Assembly: GCF_004138295.1 (NCBI RefSeq)
Contig: NZ_SCFM01000002.1
Span: 212,138-276,137, forward strand
Source of the DNA: Ectobacillus funiculus
Lineage (GTDB): Bacteria > Bacillota > Bacilli > Bacillales > Bacillaceae_G
Reading direction: 5' to 3'
DNA length: 64,000 nt
A program made the position numbers and the translations under genes. Positions 52,208-61,422 of this stretch are shown here, in pieces (the first letter of the stretch is position 1; each line of letters begins with the position of its first letter). Under the pieces are notes generated by a model. The model was not told where the DNA came from, did not search any database, and was given only the letters and a program-made list of their open reading frames with translations.

Positions 52208-53467
52208 ATGAAAAATGTAAAGGAAGCCATCAAGATCGAGGATATCCTCGTCGCTCACAGCACGTTAAAGGATGTTGTTTATAATACGCAGCTGCAGCGA
52301 GACCCGATTTTATCTGAGCAATATGATTGTAACGTGTATTTAAAGAGAGAGGATCAGCAGACAGTACGTTCTTTCAAAATTCGCGGGGCGTATAACTGTA
52401 TTAACAATCTACAGCCCGATCAGCTTGAAAACGGTGTAGTGTGTGCTAGCGCAGGTAACCATGCGCAAGGTGTGGCTTATACATGCCGAAAACTAAACAT
52501 ACCTGCCAAAATCTTTATGCCAAGCCCGACACCAAATCAAAAAGTATCGCAAGTGCGATTTTTTGGCGGGGCAAATGTAGAAATTATTTTAACGGGAGAT
52601 ACGTTTGATAGTGCTTATGCTGAGGCTGTTCAATATGCAAAAGCGCATGGTATGACATTTATTCATCCGTTCGACAATCCAGATGTAATTGCTGGGCAAG
52701 GAACAATAGGTGTAGAAGTTTTACACGATATTGATCGACCAATTGATTATATGTTTATGTCAATTGGCGGTGGCGGTTTGATTTCTGGAGTTGGGACGTA
52801 TGTGAAAGGTGTTTCGCCATCTACGAAGATTATTGGAGTGGAGCCAGCCGGCGCAGCTTCCATGAATGCCTCCATGAGGGAAGAAAAAGTCGTAACGCTT
52901 CCGCAGATTGATCCGTTTGTGGATGGAGCAGCTGTCAAGCAGGTAGGGCATTTAACATATGAAATCTGTAAGGAAGTTCTTGATGATATCGTGACTGTAC
53001 CTGAAGGCAAGGTATGTACAACACTTTTGGAATTGTACAGCAAAAACGCCATTGTTGCAGAGCCAGCCGGCGCATTGCCAATCGCTGCCCTTGATTTTTA
53101 TCGGGATGAAATCCGCGGCAAAACAGTTGTATGCATCGTGAGCGGCGGTAACAATGATATTGGCCGCATGCAGGAGATTAAAGAGCGTTCTCTTATGTAT
53201 GAAGGATTAAAGCATTACTTTATCGTCAACTTTCCACAGCGTCCGCGTGCTTTGCGCGAGTTTCTTGATGATGTACTTGGACCAAATGATGACATTACTC
53301 GTTTTGAATATACGAAAAAGAGCAATAAGGATAACGGACCAGCTCTCGTTGGTATTGAGCTAACATGTAAAGAAGATTATGAGCCGCTAGTGCAGCGCAT
53401 GAATGCACATGGTATTAAATATATGGAGATTAATCACGATCCAACGTTGTTTAATTTATTGGTTTAA
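52208..53467 (+). CDS. ilvA: Threonine ammonia-lyase
   Basis: The 419-residue protein has the PLP Lys motif RSFKIRGAYNCIN, the substrate loop CASAGNHAQGVAYTCR, the phosphate-binding SIGGGGLISG and a C-terminal ACT-like domain (HYFIVNFPQRPRALREFL). It deaminates threonine to 2-oxobutanoate, the first isoleucine step; the short regulatory domain matches the Bacillus-type enzyme. GTAAGGCAGGTACG precedes the start. A terminator follows. Confidence 0.94.
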   Translation: MKNVKEAIKIEDILVAHSTLKDVVYNTQLQRDPILSEQYDCNVYLKREDQQTVRSFKIRGAYNCINNLQPDQLENGVVCASAGNHAQGVAYTCRKLNIPAKIFMPSPTPNQKVSQVRFFGGANVEIILTGDTFDSAYAEAVQYAKAHGMTFIHPFDNPDVIAGQGTIGVEVLHDIDRPIDYMFMSIGGGGLISGVGTYVKGVSPSTKIIGVEPAGAASMNASMREEKVVTLPQIDPFVDGAAVKQVGHLTYEICKEVLDDIVTVPEGKVCTTLLELYSKNAIVAEPAGALPIAALDFYRDEIRGKTVVCIVSGGNNDIGRMQEIKERSLMYEGLKHYFIVNFPQRPRALREFLDDVLGPNDDITRFEYTKKSNKDNGPALVGIELTCKEDYEPLVQRMNAHGIKYMEINHDPTLFNLLV

Positions 53468-53474
53468 CTAACAT

Positions 53475-53508
53475 AAAAGGGTGTTCCGAATCAGGAGCAC
53501 CCTTTTTG
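53475..53508. terminator. Intrinsic terminator of ilvA
   Basis: AAAAGGGTG and CACCCTTTTT pair with inner TCC/GGA. Confidence 0.9.
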
Positions 53509-53539
53509 ATATCATTACTATGTTTGCGGAGTTGTTTTT

Positions 53540-54865
53540 TTATTGTAAGTAACGGAAATAAATATAAAAATGTGAAATCAACAAAGAAACAATTGTAAGC
53601 GGCAACCCGATTTTTAGAAAGGTCATGTAGCTGAATCCATGTCCTTCACGGCTTGCAATTCCTGCAACTACTACGTTGGCTGATGCGCCAATTAAAGTGC
53701 CGTTTCCACCAAGACACGCTCCGAGAGCCAATGCCCACCAGAGCACCTCCATTTGTGATGCATCGGGAGAGAGACCAAGGCCAGCAGCTAAATCTTTAAT
53801 GAGCGGGATCATTGTAGCGACAAATGGGATATTGTCAATTGTTGCCGAAGCGGCTCCGGATACCCATAAAATGAGCAGAGCTGCAGATGAGATGTTACCG
53901 TCTGTGATTTGTAGAACATGCTGAGCTAAAGAACCGATCAAACCGATGTCAATGAGTGCGCCGACAAGTACGAATAAGCCTGCGAAAAAGAAAATGGTTA
54001 CCCATTCAACCCCAGCAAACACTTCTTCTAACTCATGCTGCTTTACGCCAATCAGCATCAGCACTGATGCGCCTGTTAAAGCGATTACAGCGGCATCTAC
54101 ATGGATAACGGAGTGAAGAATAAAGCCAAGAATAGTGAGAGCCAATACAGATAGTGATTTCTTTAAGAGAGTTGCATCGCGTATGTAGTCCTTTTCACGT
54201 AAGGATAGAAGTACTTGAATTTGTTCTGATGTTGTCTGTAACTGTTTTCTGTACAAGAGGTACAAGATAGCAAGCAGGGTGATAGTAATCACTAAAACAA
54301 TTGGTGTTAAATTCAGGAGAAACGCATTAAAATCCAAGTGCTTGTTAGCAGAGCCAATCATGATGTTAGGAGGGTCACCGATTAAGGTTGCTGTTCCTCC
54401 CACGTTTGAAAAGATGACCTCTGAGATAAGATATGGTATGGGATTCACCCGCAGGATACGGGTAATTGATAACGTTACAGGAACTACAAGCAGCACCGTT
54501 GTAACATTATCTAAAAAAGCAGAGCCGACTGCCGTTAAAAGGGATAATAATAGTAAAATACGAACGGGTTGTCCTTTTGCTGCTTTTGCCGCTTTAATGG
54601 CGACAAATTCAAATACTCCTGACTTGCTTGTAATGTTTACAAGAATCATCATACCAATGAGAAGGGTAATGGTTTCCCATTGAATATGGGTGGTAAAGGC
54701 GGAGTGAGTGTCTACGACTCCGATCATTATCATAATCGCTGCTCCGAGCAGAGCAATAACGGCCCGGTTTATTTTTTCTGAGATAATAAGCGCGTATGTA
54801 ACTATAAATAGTGAAATAGCGGTGTAATATTGCCATACGGCAACTTCATGAGTGATGGAATCCAA
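53540..54865 (-). CDS. ArsB/NhaD-type ion transporter
   Basis: The 441-residue protein has about eleven membrane segments and the ion-transporter-superfamily repeats: FLDNVTTVLLVVPVT, SNVGGTATLIGDPPNIMIGSA in the first half and TIDNIPFVATMIPLI, GACLGGNGTLIGASANVV in the second. Members exchange anions, arsenite or Na+/H+. The substrate is not decided here. It starts with TTG 54865 behind AAAGGGG. Confidence 0.85.
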   Translation of the reverse strand: MDSITHEVAVWQYYTAISLFIVTYALIISEKINRAVIALLGAAIMIMIGVVDTHSAFTTHIQWETITLLIGMMILVNITSKSGVFEFVAIKAAKAAKGQPVRILLLLSLLTAVGSAFLDNVTTVLLVVPVTLSITRILRVNPIPYLISEVIFSNVGGTATLIGDPPNIMIGSANKHLDFNAFLLNLTPIVLVITITLLAILYLLYRKQLQTTSEQIQVLLSLREKDYIRDATLLKKSLSVLALTILGFILHSVIHVDAAVIALTGASVLMLIGVKQHELEEVFAGVEWVTIFFFAGLFVLVGALIDIGLIGSLAQHVLQITDGNISSAALLILWVSGAASATIDNIPFVATMIPLIKDLAAGLGLSPDASQMEVLWWALALGACLGGNGTLIGASANVVVAGIASREGHGFSYMTFLKIGLPLTIVSLLISHFYIYFRYLQ

Positions 54866-55046
54866 TGCTGTTTCCCCTTTCGTTCCTGATCGTAAATATA
54901 TTGCAGCAAGTCAAGTATACGGGATAAATGAAAAGAGGGAAAGAATGAGGACAGAAAAATTGCATAAAGATCAAAAATATGTCAAGCTAAGTATTATGTT
55001 GCTATTATTTGTATATGTATGATGGATAGAAAAGGAGGGCTTGCAG

Positions 55047-55394
55047 GTGGAACGTATTCAGGATAAAACTGCCATTCAGACTGAAATTGATAGCTTTGCA
55101 AATCAGGATGTATATGTTCATTTGGAAACAACGAATGGTGCATATGCTACTCACACAAACGAGAAGGTAATGACAGTGGGGGCATTTATGCGAAACGCTC
55201 GTATTTCGTTCGAACGCGGAACGATAGCTGGAACAAATCCCTATCGTATTGGTTTGAAAATGGAGCATGGCTGGGTGTATGCAGAAGGAATTACCCATTG
55301 GCTTAAGGATGAAAAAGGCCGTTTGCTGTTGTCTGGCCATGATAATCTGGGGAGATTGGCTGTAGCGCTTCAGTTAAGTAAAGAGCCATTTTAA
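55047..55394 (+). CDS. YojF family (DUF1806) protein
   Basis: The protein matches the DUF1806 family: VYVHLETTNGAYATH, ISFERGTI, GLKMEHGWVYAEGITHW. It precedes bshB2 as yojF precedes yojG in B. subtilis. GTG 55047 is chosen because AAGGAGGG lies eight bases upstream; a TTG at 55041 is also in frame. The role is unknown but linked to bacillithiol by position. Confidence 0.82.
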   Translation: MERIQDKTAIQTEIDSFANQDVYVHLETTNGAYATHTNEKVMTVGAFMRNARISFERGTIAGTNPYRIGLKMEHGWVYAEGITHWLKDEKGRLLLSGHDNLGRLAVALQLSKEPF

Positions 55395-55408
55395 AAGGAG
55401 GAAACAAG

Positions 55409-56068
55409 ATGGAACGTCATGTACTTGTTGTACTTCCGCATCCAGATGATGAATCGTTTGGAGCAGGGGGAACGATTGCTTTGTATACAAAGGCTGGTGT
55501 GCCTGTTACATACGCTTGCGGTACGCTAGGGCAAATGGGGCGGAATATGGGGAAAAATGTATTTGCCAATCGGGAAACGATACCGCAAATTCGCAAAAAG
55601 GAATTAGAGGATGCTTGTAAGGAGCTAGGTGTCCAAGATTTACGTTTGTTAGGATTTCATGATAAAACGATGGAATTTGAGGATATTGATGTGGTTGCTG
55701 ATGCGATTGAACAGGTCATTCAGGAGACGAACCCCTCTTTAATCATTACCTTTTATCCTGATCAGGCAGTGCATCCGGATCACGATGCTTGCGGACGTGC
55801 AGTTATTCATGCTCTTTCCCGCATGCCTCTTGAGCAGCGGCCGGTTGTATATGCATTAGCTATTACAAAAAATCGAGTGGAAGTTCTTGGAGAGCCGGAT
55901 GTTGTTATCGATATAAACGATGTACTCGATGTGAAGCTTGCTGCTTTACGTGCGCACCGTTCCCAAACGGAGGCTATGCTGCAGGATATGCAGCAGAAAA
56001 TAGACAAGCAGGATGAAACGACGCTAAACTGGCTTCGTTACGAACAGTTTTGGATTTATAAATGGTAA
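55409..56068 (+). CDS. bshB2: Bacillithiol biosynthesis deacetylase BshB2
   Basis: The 219-residue protein is a PIG-L/LmbE-type zinc deacetylase: LPHPDDESFGAGGTIA carries the metal-binding HPDDE and HPDHDACGRAV carries the third ligand. It would remove the acetyl group from GlcNAc-malate in bacillithiol synthesis. AAAGGAGG precedes the start. It is in an operon with yojF. A right-tail fragment of the repeat follows the stop. Confidence 0.9.
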   Translation: MERHVLVVLPHPDDESFGAGGTIALYTKAGVPVTYACGTLGQMGRNMGKNVFANRETIPQIRKKELEDACKELGVQDLRLLGFHDKTMEFEDIDVVADAIEQVIQETNPSLIITFYPDQAVHPDHDACGRAVIHALSRMPLEQRPVVYALAITKNRVEVLGEPDVVIDINDVLDVKLAALRAHRSQTEAMLQDMQQKIDKQDETTLNWLRYEQFWIYKW

Positions 56069-56090
56069 GCAATCGGTGAGTTTTCTTTAG
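56067..56090 (+). repeat. Dispersed repeat, fragment R14 (right tail)
   Basis: AAGCAATCGGTGAGTTTTCTTTA matches the end of the family, abutting the bshB2 stop. Confidence 0.6.
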
Positions 56091-56094
56091 AGAT

Positions 56095-56121
56095 GGATCG
56101 TCCTCGAAGGCGATCCGTTTT
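56095..56121 (+). terminator. Intrinsic terminator of the bshB2 operon
   Basis: GGATCG pairs with CGATCC, with a TCG/CGA extension, followed by GTTTTT. Confidence 0.75.
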
Positions 56122-56156
56122 TGGTATATTTCGTTTTTTAGATTGGGAGGATATAT

Positions 56157-56606
56157 ATGAACATACAAATTAGAATTTCTATGGAAAAAGATATCCCGCA
56201 GCTATCTAACCTAATGATACAATATATTGTTGATTTCTATCAAAGACCGCGTCCAGATGAAGAGGCGTTAAGGCAGCTGATTCAGCATATTCAATGTAAT
56301 CCTTCGAGCGGTCTGCAGTTTGTAGCAGAGCAAAACGGTAAATTGATTGGATTTGCGACATTATATTTTGCCTTTAGTACACTGCAGCTTAAACGAACAG
56401 CTATTTTAAATGATTTGTTTGTTGTACCTGATGCAAGAGGAAAGAAAGCAGGAGAGCAACTGTTTAGGGCATGCTTATCATACATAAGAGAAAAGGGCTT
56501 TGGGTACATGACCTGGGAAACTGCGAAGGATAATCATGCAGCGCAGTCCTTATACAGTAAAATGGGCGGTGCGGTCTCCGATTGGCTTGTGTATGAAATG
56601 GTGTGA
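56157..56606 (+). CDS. GNAT-family N-acetyltransferase
   Basis: The 149-residue protein has GNAT motifs: FVAEQNGKLIGFATLYF, LNDLFVVPDARGKKAGEQL (acetyl-CoA loop) and WETAKDNHAAQSLYSKMGG. The substrate is unknown. ATTGGGAGGATATAT precedes the start. Confidence 0.85.
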   Translation: MNIQIRISMEKDIPQLSNLMIQYIVDFYQRPRPDEEALRQLIQHIQCNPSSGLQFVAEQNGKLIGFATLYFAFSTLQLKRTAILNDLFVVPDARGKKAGEQLFRACLSYIREKGFGYMTWETAKDNHAAQSLYSKMGGAVSDWLVYEMV

Positions 56607-56734
56607 GTTCTATCTTATGCTTCCTCCCAATCGTTGGTAGGCGCCTTATGTGATCTCCGCAAAGTAATAGAAGTATTGTTGTCGTCAGAATTAACTTGAA
56701 AATCTGACACTAATGTAGTACGATGTTTTAAACA

Positions 56735-57020
56735 CTTAAAATACGATGAAGAGGAATAGTAGGATTTTTTAAGCGATCAGAGAGCTGTTGGTTGGTGCGA
56801 AACAGCCGCAATGAAAATTCGAACTCGCCTTGAAGTAGCTCGCTGAAATGATAAAAGAGTAGGTGGAGACGGATCCTAACCGTTATAGTAGGAGGATATA
56901 AGGTTGCTACAACCTGTATCTGTTAAGGTGCATACCGTTTTGGTATGAATTAGAGTGGTACCGCGCAAGATGTCAACAGTCTTTCGTCTCTATATAAATA
57001 GAGATGGAGGGCTTTTTTTA
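56735..57020 (+). ncRNA. T-box riboswitch, probably leucine-specific
   Basis: The T-box core AGAGTGGT + ACCGCG is at 56952-56965 (TGGT pairs with uncharged tRNA NCCA). Upstream, GAACTCGCC has CTC at 56824-56826 in the specifier-loop setting, a leucine codon. A terminator hairpin follows at about 56979-57020 (AGTCTTTCGTCTCTAT with ATAGAGATGGAGGGCT and T-run). It would allow leuA expression when tRNA-Leu is uncharged. Confidence 0.9.
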
Positions 57021-57074
57021 TTGCGAATTAAGAATGATAACAGTAAGTATTACCGCTGAAAGGATGATCATCAC

Positions 57075-58751
57075 ATGAAAAATTTTGAAAAGTATTCCAG
57101 AGGTTACTTTATGCCTCCAGTAAAAAGCATGAAATGGGCTGAGAAGGAGTATATTACGGAAGCTCCAATGTGGTGTAGCGTGGATCTGCGGGATGGAAAC
57201 CAGGCTTTGGTTATCCCTATGAGCTTGGAAGAAAAGCTAGAATTTTTTCAGGTTTTGGTAAAAATAGGATTTAAGGAAATAGAAGTAGGTTTTCCTGCTG
57301 CATCTGAAACAGAATATGCTTTTTTGCGTACCTTAATTGAACAGGATCTAATTCCAGATGATGTGACAATTCAAGTGTTGACACAATCAAGAGAGCATAT
57401 TATCAAAAAAACATTTGAATCGCTGCAAGGTGCGAAAAAAGCAGTCGTCCATTTGTATAATTCAACTTCCGTAGCTCAACGTGAACAAGTATTCAAAAAA
57501 TCTAAAGAAGAAATTATTGATATTGCTGTAACTGGTGCAAAACTGTTGAAGAAATATGCAGCGGAAACAGAAGGGAACTTCCAATTCCAGTACTCGCCAG
57601 AAAGCTTTACAGGTACAGAAATTGAGTTTGCGCTTGATATTTGTAATAGCGTACTCGATGTATGGCAGCCAACTGCTGATAACAAGGTAATTATCAATTT
57701 GCCGGCTACAGTATCCATGTCTATGTCGCATGTGTATGCGAGCCAGATTGAATACATGAGTGATCATCTAAGTCACCGGGAGAATGTCATCCTGTCGCTT
57801 CATCCGCATAATGATAGAGGAAGCGGTGTTGCAGATGCCGAGCTAGGATTGCTGGCTGGAGGACAGAGAATCGAGGGGACTCTATTTGGAAATGGAGAAA
57901 GAACAGGGAACGTCGATATTGTTACACTTGCCTTGAACTTGTATTCGCATGGGGTGAATCCAGAGCTGAATTTTGAAAATCTTCCTGAAATTGCAGCTAT
58001 ATATGAGCGTTTAACAAGAATGAAGGTCGATGAGAGACAGCCGTATGCTGGTAAGCTTGTATTTGCGGCGTTTTCGGGATCACATCAGGATGCGATTGCT
58101 AAGGGAATGAAGTGGCGTGAGGAAAAGGATTGCGAACATTGGACGGTTCCTTATTTGTTGATTGATCCTAAGGATATCGGCAGAGAGTATGAAGGTGATA
58201 TTATCCGTATTAACAGCCAGTCAGGTAAAGGCGGAATTGGTTATCTTCTTGAGCAGCAATACGGTCTTGATCTTCCTGCTCAAATGCGTGAAAATTTCGG
58301 ATATACTGTTAAAAATGTATCTGACCGCCTTCATAAGGAGCTTATGCCTAAAGAGATTTATGACATTTTTGTAGAGGAATATGTGAATATCCAAGCTCCA
58401 GTTGAGTTTATTAAATATCGCTCTACTGAGAATGACGATTTCCAAACCGTTGTATCTGTTCGGATAAAAGATGAGGTGCAGGAAATTACGGGAGCAGGAA
58501 ACGGAAGGCTTGATGCTATTAGCAATGCTCTTCAAACGGGCTTAAATATTGATTATACAAATTTACTTTATAAAGAGCATGCACTAGCAATCGGTTCTGG
58601 CTCACAGGCTGTATCTTATGTAGGAATCACTGCTGCTGATGGCACTGTGTATTGGGGCTGCGGGATTGACGTAGATATTATGACATCCTCTGTAAAAGCT
58701 CTATTTAGTGCGATAAACAAAATGATGAGCAGTGCAGATGCTTCTAATTGA
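57075..58751 (+). CDS. leuA: 2-isopropylmalate synthase (long type)
   Basis: The 558-residue protein is the long LeuA form: MWCSVDLRDGNQALVIPM with metal-binding RDGNQ, IEVGFPAASETEYAFLRT, LSLHPHNDRGSGVADAELG with HxH, and the C-terminal regulatory domain (YVGITAADGTVYWGCGID). It condenses acetyl-CoA with 2-oxoisovalerate in leucine synthesis. AAAGGATGATC precedes the start, and a T-box leads it. It stands alone rather than in an ilv-leu operon. Confidence 0.93.
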   Translation: MKNFEKYSRGYFMPPVKSMKWAEKEYITEAPMWCSVDLRDGNQALVIPMSLEEKLEFFQVLVKIGFKEIEVGFPAASETEYAFLRTLIEQDLIPDDVTIQVLTQSREHIIKKTFESLQGAKKAVVHLYNSTSVAQREQVFKKSKEEIIDIAVTGAKLLKKYAAETEGNFQFQYSPESFTGTEIEFALDICNSVLDVWQPTADNKVIINLPATVSMSMSHVYASQIEYMSDHLSHRENVILSLHPHNDRGSGVADAELGLLAGGQRIEGTLFGNGERTGNVDIVTLALNLYSHGVNPELNFENLPEIAAIYERLTRMKVDERQPYAGKLVFAAFSGSHQDAIAKGMKWREEKDCEHWTVPYLLIDPKDIGREYEGDIIRINSQSGKGGIGYLLEQQYGLDLPAQMRENFGYTVKNVSDRLHKELMPKEIYDIFVEEYVNIQAPVEFIKYRSTENDDFQTVVSVRIKDEVQEITGAGNGRLDAISNALQTGLNIDYTNLLYKEHALAIGSGSQAVSYVGITAADGTVYWGCGIDVDIMTSSVKALFSAINKMMSSADASN

Positions 58752-58842
58752 AAAGGACTTCTTGCTTGGGAGCTAGCATAGCTTAGCTTGTATACACTCT
58801 GGCTGTCCCAAAGTCCGGGGTTAAGAGAACGATTGAACATAT

Positions 58843-58877
58843 CAAAAGCTAACCATGTTATATTGGTTAGCTTTTGT
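58843..58877 (+). terminator. Intrinsic terminator of leuA
   Basis: AAAAGCTAACCA and TGGTTAGCTTTT pair perfectly. Confidence 0.9.
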
Positions 58878-58966
58878 GCTTTATTCTGATAGGGACCAGT
58901 TATAGTATGCTTGCCAAATGAGAGATTGCATCATTTATTCCAGCAGTTAACTGGATCGCATGAAAG

Positions 58967-58996
58967 TAGGATTTATTCGATGAGGAATAAATCCTA
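58967..58996. terminator. Perfect 12-bp hairpin
   Basis: TAGGATTTATTC and GAATAAATCCTA pair around GATGAG, without a T-run. It may be the 3' end signal for the minus-strand YyaC gene. Confidence 0.5.
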
Positions 58997-59051
58997 TGCA
59001 GTGGAGTATGACGGAAAGAGGATCTATTATATACATGCTTCGTCAGTGTGC

Positions 59052-59612
59052 TTATGAAAACAGCATAATACGTTCGTTGCGATCACCATTGAAGTATTGT
59101 CGCGCGGTTAAAGCGATGCCAGTCGCAATCGCGCGTGCCATTTCATACACAACATGCAGATTGGTGTATGGAAGAGTGTTGGAGATGACATCGCCTTCTT
59201 CTAGTACAACTCCCATGATACTTGCATCGCCTACAGCAGGAAATTGCTTTCCTAACGCGGACCCGGGACGCAGGTTGCCCTGACGAACAACGATATGATG
59301 GACATAGTCTGCTTTGCCAACAATACTGTCCACAGCAAGCAGCCAAGTGTGAGGAGGAAGAGAAAGGCTTTGTACAGTAGCCTCTAAGTTGGTTGCATCT
59401 ATCGGTTGTTTTAAATTTCCGATTATTCGCAAATGATCTGGGTATAGCCCATTTAACAGCGTACCAACAAATGGTCCAAGACTGTCACCGTTAATCCGGT
59501 TACTGCCGATGCATAAGACAGCGATTTGCTCTATATGTTTGGGCAAGCAAGAGAATAATCCGTTTCGAACGAGGAGAGGAGCAATGGGTCGGTCATATGG
59601 AATAGTTTGCAT
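59052..59612 (-). CDS. yyaC: YyaC-type spore protein (GPR-like fold)
   Basis: The 186-residue protein has the family pattern: VLCIGSNRINGDSLGPFVGTLL, VDSIVGKADYVHHIVVRQG and PGSALGKQFPAVGDASIMGV. YyaC proteins are related to the spore protease GPR and are found in spore formers. AAGGGTGATTATAC precedes the ATG. Confidence 0.85.
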   Translation of the reverse strand: MQTIPYDRPIAPLLVRNGLFSCLPKHIEQIAVLCIGSNRINGDSLGPFVGTLLNGLYPDHLRIIGNLKQPIDATNLEATVQSLSLPPHTWLLAVDSIVGKADYVHHIVVRQGNLRPGSALGKQFPAVGDASIMGVVLEEGDVISNTLPYTNLHVVYEMARAIATGIALTARQYFNGDRNERIMLFS

Positions 59613-59687
59613 GTATAATCACCCTTTTTCCGAATTATACAATTGTATTCGTTCTGCAAGCTGAATATTCCTCTTTTCGAAAACGCA

Positions 59688-59718
59688 AAAAACCGTCCCA
59701 TATGTTGGAACGGTTTTT
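59688..59718 (-). terminator. Intrinsic terminator after the tRNA-like gene
   Basis: On the minus strand AAAAACCGTTCC pairs with GGGACGGTTTTTT, with one mismatch. It lies 12 bases after the tRNA-like gene. Confidence 0.82.
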
Positions 59719-59729
59719 CAGCAACGGAT

Positions 59730-59813
59730 GGACTTGGCGGGATTCGAACCCGCAAGAGGCGAAGTTATGGAGAGTTCCACAACATGCTGCTCTGCCAATT
59801 GAGCTACAAGTCC
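59730..59813 (-). tRNA. tRNA-like gene with an abnormal anticodon arm
   Basis: The 84-base gene has a perfect 7-bp acceptor stem (GGACTTG/CAAGTCC), a normal D-arm (GCTC-AATTGGCA-GAGC) and a T-arm (GCGGG-TTCGAAT-CCCGC). Between D- and T-arm, however, lie about 35 bases that fold as GTTGTGGA-ACTC-TCCATAAC, an 8-bp stem with a 4-nt loop, not a 7-nt anticodon loop. CCA is not encoded. The family resemblance suggests the non-canonical tRNA-like RNA known as tRNA-Other from Bacillus cereus; I cannot compare sequences. A standard reading would put GTG (His) at the anticodon position, but the stem does not pair. Confidence 0.75.
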
Positions 59814-60116
59814 GTGATATTGTAATATCTTTAGCATATCCAATTTGTTACCTTTTATCCTATAGCCAAGGAAAAAAATGATATATATTGTAGTCGTTTT
59901 GTTCACAAATGGATAAGCGGGAACAAGTTATAAATTGAATAGTTTTAAGTTTTAGTGAGCATTTCTTTGTAATGAGGAATGCTCTTTTATCTTTTTTTAA
60001 AAGAAAAGGATATTTTTTCAACAATAATAATATAATAAAAAACAATAATGTTTTATTGTGAAACGATAAAATGTATGTTAAAGTCAAATTGACAATAAAT
60101 AAGTGGGGTGCTTTTT

Positions 60117-60599
60117 ATGAAACAAGTTACGACGTTCTTTTTAAGGATGGCTGTTATTTTTATTGGAATTCCAGTTCTTGCTTTGTGCATATTTTTGGTG
60201 CCTGAGATAGGGAATGTTGCAGCAAAATTGTTACCAAAGTTTGCTTTTATAAAATATCTCGTTTTCATCGTTTTTGATGCATCGGCGATACCTTTTTACT
60301 TTGCTCTGTATCAGGCTTTTAAGCTTTTAAGCTATATTGACAAGAATACAGCTTTCTCCGAATTATCTGTAAAGGCTTTACAGAAAATCAAATACTGTGC
60401 CATCACAATCAGTGGCTTGCATGTGCTAGCCTTACCGCTCTTCTATCTATTTGCGGATAAAGACGACGCCCCAGGTGTTATCTTTGTCGGATTGGTTGTT
60501 CCTTTTGCTTCAATGGTTATCGCAGTCTTTGCTGCTGTTCTCCAAAGACTTTTACAAGAAGCTATTAATATAAAATCAGAAAATGATTTAACGGTCTGA
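60117..60599 (+). CDS. DUF2975 membrane protein
   Basis: The 160-residue protein has four predicted membrane segments (VIFIGIPVLALCIFLV, FIKYLVFIVFDASAIPFYFALY, CAITISGLHVLALPLFYLF, VGLVVPFASMVIAVFAAVL), the DUF2975 layout. It is paired with a small XRE regulator 11 bases downstream, as yoaS is with yozG in B. subtilis. ATG 60117 follows GGGGTGC; a GTG at 60108 is in frame. Confidence 0.82.
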   Translation: MKQVTTFFLRMAVIFIGIPVLALCIFLVPEIGNVAAKLLPKFAFIKYLVFIVFDASAIPFYFALYQAFKLLSYIDKNTAFSELSVKALQKIKYCAITISGLHVLALPLFYLFADKDDAPGVIFVGLVVPFASMVIAVFAAVLQRLLQEAINIKSENDLTV

Positions 60600-60609
60600 G
60601 GTGAATAAT

Positions 60610-60831
60610 ATGGCGATTATAATCAATATTGATGTGATGCTGGCTAAAAGGAAAATGAGTGTAACAGAACTTTCGGAGAGGGTAGGCATTACGATGGCTA
60701 ATCTTTCTATATTGAAAAACGGAAAGGCAAAAGCGATACGATTATCAACTTTAGAAGCAATTTGTAAGGCTTTAGAATGCCAGCCTGGAGATATTTTAGA
60801 ATACAAAAGTGATGAAGACACCCAAGCATAA
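60610..60831 (+). CDS. YozG-like XRE-family regulator
   Basis: The 73-residue protein is a single Cro/C1 helix-turn-helix: DVMLAKRKMSVTELSERVGI, TMANLSILKNGKAKAIRLST and ALECQPGDILEYKSDED. ATG 60610 follows TGAGGTG; the frame opens at a GTG at 60601. It is typically cotranscribed with the DUF2975 gene, which it probably regulates. Confidence 0.87.
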   Translation: MAIIINIDVMLAKRKMSVTELSERVGITMANLSILKNGKAKAIRLSTLEAICKALECQPGDILEYKSDEDTQA

Positions 60832-60887
60832 TGGACAACATATTTCTTGCGCGAATGGGAGCTTTAATTCAATAAGACTGTTAATGT

Positions 60888-60924
60888 AAAACGCTTGGAT
60901 TATATTTTAATCCAAGCGTTTTTG
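60888..60924 (+). terminator. Intrinsic terminator after the XRE gene
   Basis: AAACGCTTGGATTA pairs perfectly with TAATCCAAGCGTTT, followed by T residues. Confidence 0.92.
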
Positions 60925-61210
60925 TGTTGGCATTTGTGACAAAACAGCAAAGCACTTTGAGTTGGGGTAATTACATTATAGGTCTAGCTTAACCTCTCAA
61001 CAAACCTAGCGTGAGATAATCTCACAATGTTTTTGTAGAAAGAAAAACTACTTCTTTTGGGGCGTTTTTTACATTTGTAAAAGGATCACAAACTTTGTTG
61101 GGTTAACATATCATTCTTGTTAATGTTTGTTTAAATACAGGAAAGTAAATAAGAAAGTATGTATACTCACTCATATACTTTTACTTATTTACTTCGAATT
61201 GGTGGTGAAA

Positions 61211-61354
61211 ATGAAAATGCTAACTATGTACCTAAAGCCAGTCTGGACACCATTAAAATGGTTTGGAATTTCTATTTTTAGGGGTAAGAGTGATGGAAGG
61301 TATTATTATAAGATCGGGACGAAACCGTTTAAACGGATAGGAAAAGCCTTATAG
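61211..61354 (+). CDS. Small basic protein, unknown
   Basis: The 47-residue frame begins MKMLTMYLKPVWTPLKWFGI and is strongly basic at the C-terminus (YYKIGTKPFKRIGKAL). GGTGGTGAAA precedes ATG 61211; the frame from 61127 is not supported. A terminator follows, supporting transcription. Confidence 0.45.
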   Translation: MKMLTMYLKPVWTPLKWFGISIFRGKSDGRYYYKIGTKPFKRIGKAL

Positions 61355-61383
61355 AATAAGATTTCACATACAAACTATGAAGT

Positions 61384-61419
61384 AAAAAGAGCTAGTTTCT
61401 GTACGAACTGGCTTTTTTA
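61384..61419 (+). terminator. Intrinsic terminator
   Basis: AAAAAGAGCTAGTT pairs with AACTGGCTTTTTT with one G-U pair. Repeat fragment R15 starts four bases later. Confidence 0.82.
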
Positions 61420-61422
61420 TAT

